Source of the DNA: Actinoplanes cyaneus
GTDB taxonomy: Bacteria > Actinomycetota > Actinomycetes > Mycobacteriales > Micromonosporaceae
Direction: 5' to 3'
DNA length: 64,000 nucleotides
Assembly (NCBI RefSeq): GCF_016862095.1
Contig: NZ_BOMH01000045.1
Span: forward strand, 124,001-188,000
Position 1 is the first letter of the stretch; each line of letters opens with the position of its first letter. The translations under genes and the position numbers were made by a program. The notes beneath the pieces are model-generated. The model saw only the letters and a program-made list of their open reading frames with translations, had not been told where the DNA came from and made no database searches. Positions 58,380 to 64,000 of this stretch are shown piece by piece.

Positions 58380-59633
58380 CTACTGGCGGCTCAGCATCTG
58401 GTTCATCTTGGCGACCGCGTCGTCGAGCGCCTTCCTGCTCGGCTCGTCGCCCTTCACCGCCAGCGCGATCTGCTGGTCCAGGAGCTTCTGCATGTCGGCG
58501 TTCACCTCGTACGGGATGAGGTTCTTGGCATCCTTGAGCTCGCCGAAGGCGAGTGCCCGGGCCTTGCCCGCCGGCGTGCCGTCGTCGGAGCCGAAGTAGC
58601 TGTCGGACGCGGACGAGATCGTGGACGGGAACACGTTCACGAGGTGGCCGAACTTGTTCTGGTTGTCGGCGTTGGTGATCCACTGGGCGAACGCCTTCGC
58701 GGTCGCCGGGTACTTGCTCTTCGCCGAGACGCTGACGCCCTGCACGTAGAGCGGCGGGGTGTCGAGCGCCTTGCTGACCGTGACCTGGCCCTTGAGGCTC
58801 GGGTTGTCGCGCTCGAAGTCCGCCAGGCCGGTCGCGCCGCCGGTGGTCCAGGCGACCTTGCCCTGCGTGAACAGCTTCGAGTTGCCCTGGTAGTCGCTGT
58901 TCAGCACGCTCGGCGGCAGGTAGCCCTTGGCGTACGCGTCGCGGTACTGGTCGACCAGCGCGGCGGCCTGGTCGGTGTTGAACACGAACTGCTTGCCGTC
59001 ATCGCTGGTGATCTTGATGCCCGCCCGGACGAAGTCCGAGACGTCCGGCTTGCGGCTCATCAGGAAGTTGTCCGGGCACTTCGCCTTCATGGCCGCGGCC
59101 TGCGTGAACAGCTCCTGCGTGGTGGCCGGCGGGGTGTTCGCGTCCAGCCCGCAGTCGGAGAACTGCTTGACGTTCCAGTAGTCGAGGTCGGTGTTGAGGT
59201 ACCACGGGTAGCCGTAGACGCCGTCGACCCCGGTGAACTTGTACGCGTCGACGCCGCCCTGCACGTACGTCTTGCTCAGGTCGTCGCCCTTGCTCACGTC
59301 CACCAGCAGTTTCTGCTTGGCGAGGGGGAGGGCGAAGTCGGGCGGCAGGTTGATCACGTCGGGCAGCGTGTTCGAGCTCGCCTGCGCGAGGACCTTCTCG
59401 GAGTAACCGTCGCCGGGCTGGTCGAGCAGCTTGACGCCGGTGCCGGGGTACTTCGCGGTGAATCCGGCGATGACCTCGTTGAGGTAGTCGGTGAACTTCG
59501 GGGTCAGCGCCCAGGTCTGCAGCGTGATCGTGCCGGTGATCTTGTCACTGTCGGCGCTGTCGGAGGAACCGCTGCCGCAGGCGGTCAGGCTCAGGGCGAG
59601 CGCTGTCACGGCGGCGGCAAGTCTGATTCGCAT
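58380..59633 (-). CDS. Sugar-binding lipoprotein of the CUT1 importer
   Basis: 417 residues. Lipoprotein signal 'RLAAAVTALALSLTACGSGS' (lipobox L-T-A-C). Family-1 solute-binding fold: 'ITLQTWALTPKFTDYLNEVI', 'LPDVINLPPDFALPLA'. First gene of the operon, 64 bases after the LacI operator, so it is the most directly repressed. The ligand is probably a mannoside by operon content. Confidence 0.94.
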   Translation of the reverse strand: MRIRLAAAVTALALSLTACGSGSSDSADSDKITGTITLQTWALTPKFTDYLNEVIAGFTAKYPGTGVKLLDQPGDGYSEKVLAQASSNTLPDVINLPPDFALPLAKQKLLVDVSKGDDLSKTYVQGGVDAYKFTGVDGVYGYPWYLNTDLDYWNVKQFSDCGLDANTPPATTQELFTQAAAMKAKCPDNFLMSRKPDVSDFVRAGIKITSDDGKQFVFNTDQAAALVDQYRDAYAKGYLPPSVLNSDYQGNSKLFTQGKVAWTTGGATGLADFERDNPSLKGQVTVSKALDTPPLYVQGVSVSAKSKYPATAKAFAQWITNADNQNKFGHLVNVFPSTISSASDSYFGSDDGTPAGKARALAFGELKDAKNLIPYEVNADMQKLLDQQIALAVKGDEPSRKALDDAVAKMNQMLSRQ

Positions 59634-59697
59634 GGTGAGGCTCCTGTGCATCGGTCGTCGTCGAACAGGAAACGTCGGCGAAACATCATCGTGGAGA

Positions 59698-59769
59698 ACT
59701 AAAGCGCTATAGTCAACGGTCGTAGCGGAGGTTGTTCATCGGCTGTTTCGCTGGCTAAAACGCTATAGT
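59698..59769. promoter_or_regulatory. Twin LacI-family operators in the mannoside-locus promoter
   Basis: ACTAAAGCGCTATAGT (59698-59713) and GCTAAAACGCTATAGT (59754-59769) share 14 of 16 bases and are spaced 56 bases centre to centre. The first overlaps a minus-strand -35 (TTGACT, 59716-59711) of the importer operon. The second contains TATAGT, a good -10 for the divergent lacI gene. Autoregulation plus operon repression, possibly with looping, is expected. Confidence 0.78.
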
Positions 59770-59786
59770 GGAGGTAGGGTGCCGCC

Positions 59787-60803
59787 GTGGGAAACAGGCC
59801 GACCATCGCGGACATCGCCAAACGCGTCGGGGTGTCGCCGGGCGCCGTCTCGTTCGCGCTCAACGGCCGCCCCGGCGTCAGCGAGCAGACCCGCGCGCGG
59901 ATCATCGAGGTCGCCCGCGAGATGAACTGGCGGCCGCACCGGGCCGCCCGGGCGCTCGGCGGCGCGCAGGCCGGCGTCGTCGGTCTCGTCCTCGCCCGCG
60001 ACCCGCGCACCCTCGGCTCCGAGCAGTTCTACACCCAGATCCTGTACGGCATGCAGGACGTCCTGTCGGCCGGCTCGTCAGCGGTGCAGATGCAACTCGT
60101 CCGGGACACCGCCGCCGAGATCGACCTCTACCGGCACTGGGCCGCCGAGCACCGCGTCGACGGCCTCGTCCTCGTCGACCTGCAACTCGACGACCCGCGC
60201 CTCGCCGTGGTCCGCGAGCTCGGCCTGCCCGCCGTCACCCTCGGCCTGCCCGGCGAGGACGGTCAACTGCCCAGCGTGTGGGCCGACGACGCCGAGGCCA
60301 TGACCACGATCGTCGACTACCTGGCCGCCCTGGACCACCGGCGGATCGCGCACGTCGCCGGGCCGCCCGTCTACCAGCACACCGCCCGCCGCACGTCCGC
60401 GCTGCGCGAGCAGGCCGTGGCCCGCGGGCTCACCGCCGAGTCCGTGCCGACCGACTTCAGCGACGCGCAGGGCGCCGCCGCGACCCGGACCCTGCTGTCC
60501 CGCGCCGAACGGCCCACCGCGATCATCTACGACAGCGACCTGATGGCCGCGGCCGGGCTCGGCGTCGCGCTGGAGCTGGGCATCGAGGTGCCGCGCCGGC
60601 TCTCCATAGTGTCCTTCGACGACTCCGTCCTGACCCGGATCGTGCACCCCGCGCTGACGTGTCTCTCCCGCGACACGTACGCCCTCGGCGCCCAGGTCGC
60701 GACCAGCCTGCTGGCGGCGATCGCGGATCCCCGCTCGCGGACGAGCATCCGCACCGAGACGCCGCGCCTGGTGGTCCGGGGCAGCACGACCCGTCCGGCC
60801 TAG
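59787..60803 (+). CDS. LacI-family transcriptional regulator
   Basis: 338 residues from a GTG with a GGAGGTAGGG site. HTH 'TIADIAKRVGVSPGAVSFAL', hinge 'MNWRPHRAARALGGA', and a periplasmic-binding-protein-like effector domain ending 'PRLVVRGST'. It reads away from the importer/GH38 operon, with two matching operators between them, and is the obvious regulator. The inducer is probably a mannoside taken up by that operon. Confidence 0.94.
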   Translation: MGNRPTIADIAKRVGVSPGAVSFALNGRPGVSEQTRARIIEVAREMNWRPHRAARALGGAQAGVVGLVLARDPRTLGSEQFYTQILYGMQDVLSAGSSAVQMQLVRDTAAEIDLYRHWAAEHRVDGLVLVDLQLDDPRLAVVRELGLPAVTLGLPGEDGQLPSVWADDAEAMTTIVDYLAALDHRRIAHVAGPPVYQHTARRTSALREQAVARGLTAESVPTDFSDAQGAAATRTLLSRAERPTAIIYDSDLMAAAGLGVALELGIEVPRRLSIVSFDDSVLTRIVHPALTCLSRDTYALGAQVATSLLAAIADPRSRTSIRTETPRLVVRGSTTRPA

Positions 60804-60942
60804 ATCAACCCCCTTCCGCGCGTACGCCGTGAGCCCACGCCCACGAGCCGCCCGGCGCACGTGCGGCTGGAGTGGGCCGGGCTCGCGAGTGGCGCTCCGG
60901 CGCGACGTGGACGGTGGTCCGGGCCGTGGCGCGCTCACGGTC

Positions 60943-60999
60943 CCGGCTGGTTCTCATGGGCGTTATGAGGGACGAATAACGCCCATGAGAACCAGCCGG
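60943..60999. repeat. Long palindromic repeat, copy 1
   Basis: 24-bp perfect arms (beginning CCGGCTGGTTCTCATGGG, ending GCGTTAT before the loop) around the 9-base loop GAGGGACGA. It lies in the 334-base gap between convergent lacI and S15 peptidase genes, so it may also terminate both. Nothing else is recognised in this gap. Confidence 0.9.
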
Positions 61000-61137
61000 A
61001 AGGGCGGGGCGCGCCGCCACCGGGACCCACGGCGGGCCTCGCGGGCGGGAGTGCCACGGGCGCGGGCTCATGCCGTACGCGCGAATGAGGTTGATCTGGC
61101 CCGGCGCCTCGACTCACGGCGCCGGGCCGGGGTGGGG

Positions 61138-63015
61138 TCAGGGAACGACGGGGTGGAAGCGGGGCGGGGCGAAGCTGCTCGGGGCCGGAGCGGTCGTGAC
61201 GACCGGGGTGCCCGGCGGCGGGAGGTGGCCGATCATCGGGAGCGTGAGCCGGCTGCGGCGGGTGTCGAGCTGGATCGTGGCGCCCGTCGACTGCGGTGAC
61301 GAGTACTCGTTGTCACTGGCCTGCAGGATCAGGCCGAGCACATGACCGGCGGCGATGAGCTGATCGGTGGCCTGCATCGGGACGGTGACCGAGTACCAGC
61401 GGTCCGGGCGCAGCGGCGTGGTGAACCGCAGCGAGACGTGGTGCGCGGCGTCCTGCCAGCCGCGGGTCAGGATCGCGTGGTCGCTGGTCACGACGCGTTC
61501 CGCGGTGTCGCGGTAACAGGCGTCGTCGGCCGCGGTGGAGGCGCCCCAGCAGGACTCCGTCTCCAGGGTGCGGATGCCCTCGCCGCCGCCCAGGTAGTCG
61601 ACGCGCGTCCCGGTTCCGTAGTCGACCAGGCGGGCCGTCAACTCGGTCGTCGGCTTGTCCACCTTGACACGCAGGGTCACCGACGGGGTACCGGAGATCC
61701 GGGCGTTCCCGGTCAGCGGGCCGAAGAGGAACGTGGTGCGGCCGGGGACGTCCGCGTTCGGGTTCGCGACCGCGGCGGCCTCGGTCAGCTCAGGGTTGTC
61801 GGTCCACGTCCGCACGCCGTCGCCGAGCGAGACACCGACCGGGCGGGCGGCGGGCGCGGGCCAGGTGCGCTCGTTCACCCACGTGCCGGGGGCAGTCTCG
61901 ATCGACACGGCCGGTTGCCGGTCGATGCCGTTGTGCAGCCCCTGCAGCCAGCGGTCGAACCACTGATGCAGTGTGTCGACCCAAGCACCGCGACGGATGT
62001 CGAACGGGTCGACGTGTCCCTGCTGGGAGAGCCAGATCTTCTTGGGTACGTCGAGACGGCTCCACCACTGCGCGAACTGATCCGTGGTGACGTTCGTGTC
62101 GTTGAGGCCGTGCGCGATCAGCACGCTGGCGTGGACCTTGCGGGCGTCGGGACGGAAGTTCCGCTCGGCCCAGTACGCGTTGTAGTTCCCGGTCGCGTCG
62201 TCACTGCCCTGATCAAGCTCGGACAGCACGTCCGCGCAGGCCTCCTCGGGGCGGCCGGTGACGTAGGAGTGCAGGAACTCCGGGTAGTCCGGGGAGCGCA
62301 GGACACCGTTGTAGCGCTGGTAGTCGTACCAGCTGGAGATCGCCGAGATCGGGACGATCGTCTCCAGGCCCTGGACACCGGTCGCGGCGACACCGTTGGC
62401 GACCGAGCCGTCCCAGGACTTCCCGATCATTCCGGTACGGCCGTTGGTCCAGCCCGTGGCGACGGCCGGTGCGCCGTCCGCGTACCGGGCGCGGGCCCGC
62501 CCGTTGAGCCAGTCGATCACGGCCTTGGCGCCGAGCACCTCCTCCCGGCCGCCGACGTCCATGCAACCGGTGGACCGGTTCGTGCCGGCCAGGTCGGCGG
62601 CGACGAACGCGTAGCCGCGCGGCACGAAGTAGTTGTCGTAGAAGAGCGGCTCCTTGGTGATGATGCCGTTCGCGTCGTACTCCTTGAGCTCGCTCTCGTT
62701 GCCGCGCCCGCAGCACGAGTAGTACGGCGAGCCCTCCATGACGACCGGCACCCGCAGGTGCTTCGCGGCGGCCTCACGCGGGCGCACGATGTCGACGGCG
62801 ATCTCGTCGCGCTTGCCGTCGTGGTCGTTGTCCAGCGGCGTCTGCACCCAGACGCTCTCCCGGACGGCGTTGTCGTAGGAGTAGACCGGCACGGTCTCCC
62901 CGTTGCGGATGTGCGGAACCCCGGTGGCGGTGGCCGGTGCGGCGGAGAAGGCCAGCGTGGCGCCGACTCCCGCGACGACGGCGATGGCCATCCCTCGCAT
63001 TCGTGACCATGACAT
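61138..63015 (-). CDS. Secreted S15/CocE-type Xaa-Pro dipeptidyl-peptidase or acyl hydrolase
   Basis: 625 residues. Signal peptide about 1-31 ('MAIAVVAGVGATLAFSAAPA', cleaved near A-T-A-T-G). Catalytic Ser in 'GKSWDGSVA' (about 200), Asp in 'HGLNDTNV' (about 303), His in 'QQGHVDP' (about 333). The oxyanion region includes 'GSPYYSCCGRG', and a galactose-binding-like jelly-roll C-terminus (about 400-600) is typical of the S15/CocE/NonD group. Peptides with proline at position 2 or ester substrates are possible. Flanked on both sides by copies of the same palindrome. Confidence 0.92.
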   Translation of the reverse strand: MSWSRMRGMAIAVVAGVGATLAFSAAPATATGVPHIRNGETVPVYSYDNAVRESVWVQTPLDNDHDGKRDEIAVDIVRPREAAAKHLRVPVVMEGSPYYSCCGRGNESELKEYDANGIITKEPLFYDNYFVPRGYAFVAADLAGTNRSTGCMDVGGREEVLGAKAVIDWLNGRARARYADGAPAVATGWTNGRTGMIGKSWDGSVANGVAATGVQGLETIVPISAISSWYDYQRYNGVLRSPDYPEFLHSYVTGRPEEACADVLSELDQGSDDATGNYNAYWAERNFRPDARKVHASVLIAHGLNDTNVTTDQFAQWWSRLDVPKKIWLSQQGHVDPFDIRRGAWVDTLHQWFDRWLQGLHNGIDRQPAVSIETAPGTWVNERTWPAPAARPVGVSLGDGVRTWTDNPELTEAAAVANPNADVPGRTTFLFGPLTGNARISGTPSVTLRVKVDKPTTELTARLVDYGTGTRVDYLGGGEGIRTLETESCWGASTAADDACYRDTAERVVTSDHAILTRGWQDAAHHVSLRFTTPLRPDRWYSVTVPMQATDQLIAAGHVLGLILQASDNEYSSPQSTGATIQLDTRRSRLTLPMIGHLPPPGTPVVTTAPAPSSFAPPRFHPVVP

Positions 63016-63068
63016 CGATGCATCGTAATGCGCGAGTGTCCTATGAGGTGCGCGGGCGCGATGCGGCC

Positions 63069-63230
63069 GGGACAGCGCGGGGTCGGCGGCCGGGACAGCG
63101 TGCGGCCGGCGGGCGGGACAGCGCGGGGTCGGTGGGCGGGACAGTGCGGGCTCCGGCGGGCGGGACGGCGTGGAGCTTGCGCGCGGGACGGCGCGGGGTC
63201 GGCGGGCGGGACTGCGCGGCGCGGTCTTGT
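63069..63230. repeat. 23-bp tandem repeat, seven degenerate copies
   Basis: GGGACAGCG-like units recur at 63069, 63092, 63115, 63138, 63162, 63185 and 63208, a 23-base period with one 24. The remainder of each unit is GGGGTCGGCGGGC-like. It lies upstream of the S15 gene, in a 592-base region without a credible gene. Confidence 0.8.
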
Positions 63231-63284
63231 GTGTGGGCGGACGCGAGCCGGGCCCCGGGCGAGGCTAGCGCCGCGCGGCGCGGT

Positions 63285-63345
63285 TCCCGGCTGGTTCTCA
63301 TGGGCGTTATGAGGCACGAATAACGCCCATGAGAACCAGCCGGGA
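63285..63345. repeat. Long palindromic repeat, copy 2
   Basis: 26-bp perfect arms around GAGGCACGA. The inner 24 bp of each arm are identical to copy 1 at 60943-60999; the loops differ at one base. Located about 270 bases upstream of the S15 gene start. Confidence 0.9.
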
Positions 63346-63483
63346 GGGTGAGCGCGCGGCGGCCGTGACCACCGGCTACGTCGCGGGCTCCGGCGGGCGG
63401 GGCTCTACGGCGGGCGGGAGTCGGGTTTGCTGGACCGACCGTGCCCCGGCTGCGGCGGGCGGGAGTCGCGGGCGGGTTGCTGC

Positions 63484-63620
63484 TCTGACCGTGCCCCGTC
63501 ACGGAGGTCGCCCTGGAGGGTTTCGCGTTCTGGGCCGGCCACGGCCCTGCGAAGCCCGCAAGGGTCCCCGCGGGAGCAGCGGACCTCGACCACAGCGGAC
63601 GTAGGACATGAAGATCTTGA
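63484..63620 (+). repeat. Dispersed ~136-bp repeat, copy B
   Basis: Matches 31185-31320 at about 80% by hand alignment, same orientation, ending at ATGAAGATCTTGA. The ATG (63608) here opens a frame that runs into the VWA remnant, but this fusion is probably accidental. Confidence 0.7.
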
Positions 63621-63682
63621 AGGTGGTCTCGGGTGGCGAGGGTTCACTACGCTCGGCGGCCCTGTGCGAAGGAGTGAGGGCC

Positions 63683-64000
63683 GTGCACGTCACCGCCCAT
63701 CTCGACGTGGAGATGATCGCTGTCGAGACCGATGACCAGGTGTCCGTGATGATCGAGCCAGGCGGCCGGTCGCGTGCCCGATCCGGTGGTCCGGACCGAG
63801 CTGGTGTACCTGCGGGCGCAGCAGGCCAAACGTCGCGCGTCCGGGCTGCTCGGCGAGGGTGACTCGGAGGCCGCGCTCAGGGAGATCCGCAAGGCGCGGG
63901 AGGACATCGCCGAGGCGCGGGCCGGCGCGCCGGATTCGCTGGCAGCCGACCTGGACGAGGAGACGGCGACGCTGAACTACCTGGAACGGGAGACTGAACA
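63683..64000 (+). pseudogene. VWA-domain protein remnant with internal deletion and frameshift (runs off the window)
   Basis: The start looks like actinobacterial von Willebrand factor A proteins ('VHVTAHLDVEMIAVETDDQV', from GTG 63683). At about 63758 the family N-terminus ends and, in another frame from about 63780, the family C-terminus follows directly ('DPVVRTELVYLRAQQAKRRA', 'EIRKAREDIAEARAG'). The whole VWA fold with its MIDAS motif is absent. The sequence ends at the window edge, so the stop is not seen. Confidence 0.6.

Noticed and set aside
63069..63230. 23-bp repeats considered as a CRISPR array
   Set aside because: No spacers and units are degenerate; no cas genes nearby.
1..64000. 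tRNA, rRNA, transposase, integrase and phage genes
   Set aside because: Looked for conserved tRNA arms, CCA ends, DDE-type or integrase-like proteins and found none that I could support.

Overview
The window is GC-rich chromosomal DNA (one line I counted near 10 kb is 78% GC) with GTG and TTG starts, short overlaps between operon genes, secreted hydrolases, a class F sortase, DUF2510 and DUF3040 proteins, an NB-ARC/WD40 protein and a caspase-like protein. This points to a developmentally complex actinomycete, most likely Actinoplanes or a relative in the Micromonosporaceae. The genus is an inference. I saw no rRNA, tRNA, CRISPR array, transposase or phage genes.

Layout. 0-3.1 kb: MacA/MacB-type ABC export operon, entered in its first gene. 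3.2-4.0 kb: two small proteins. 4.1-7.8 kb: an M20 hydrolase divergent from a GNAT / SIS-domain / enolase-superfamily racemase operon. Together these match the N-succinylamino-acid racemase route that converts D- to L-amino acids. A 5'-truncated beta-solenoid gene abuts it. 8.7-13.2 kb: a proline-rich membrane protein and a 1070-residue NB-ARC/WD40 protein. 13.2-14.9 kb: a hydrolase / metallo-beta-lactamase-fold pair behind a palindromic promoter. 15.4-17.5 kb: class III aminotransferase and EEP-family hydrolase. 17.6-23.0 kb: a 1814-residue pseudo-caspase with repetitive linker, membrane segment and beta-propeller. 23.2-26.1 kb: helical protein, helix-hairpin-helix protein, APC permease. 26.2-28.1 kb: secreted beta-helix protein with LacI-type boxes. 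28.2-30.4 kb: sortase pair and DUF2510 protein. 31.3-33.8 kb: DrrAB-like ABC exporter with PadR regulator. 34-35 kb: two-component system decayed by internal deletions. 35-38.4 kb: secreted M28 and S33 peptidases. 40-45.1 kb: SsuABC-like importer divergent from an IclR regulator. 45.2-46.7 kb: OFA-type MFS carrier plus its 31-residue partner.

46.8-52.4 kb is the most unusual part and has visibly lower GC (one line counted at 58%). It starts with an HTH-nucleotidyltransferase (MNT) / HEPN pair under a 36-bp palindrome that covers its own start codon. Then follow a Crp/Fnr-type cyclic-nucleotide receptor, a class III nucleotide cyclase with all four metal and transition-state residues but no canonical purine-selecting lysine, a 715-residue protein with a degenerate P-loop, and a 257-residue protein. 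The last three genes overlap. The cyclase C-terminus and the N-terminus of the 715-residue protein share a short motif (V-x-R-N-x-G-Q-V-A-x-x-V-x-x-M-x-Q), which looks like a bacterial amyloid or adaptor-type signalling tag. I propose this as a candidate nucleotide-signalling conflict system, possibly Pycsar-related.

52.4-60.8 kb is a mannoside-type locus: GH38 alpha-mannosidase, a GH5-like glycosidase, ABC importer, and a divergent LacI regulator with twin operators. 61.1-63.0 kb is a secreted S15/CocE-type peptidase flanked by two copies of a nearly perfect long palindrome. The right edge has a 23-bp tandem repeat, the second copy of a 136-bp dispersed repeat (first copy near 31.2 kb), and a VWA-protein remnant with an internal deletion. 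At least four loci in the window look like genes that lost internal or 5' segments.
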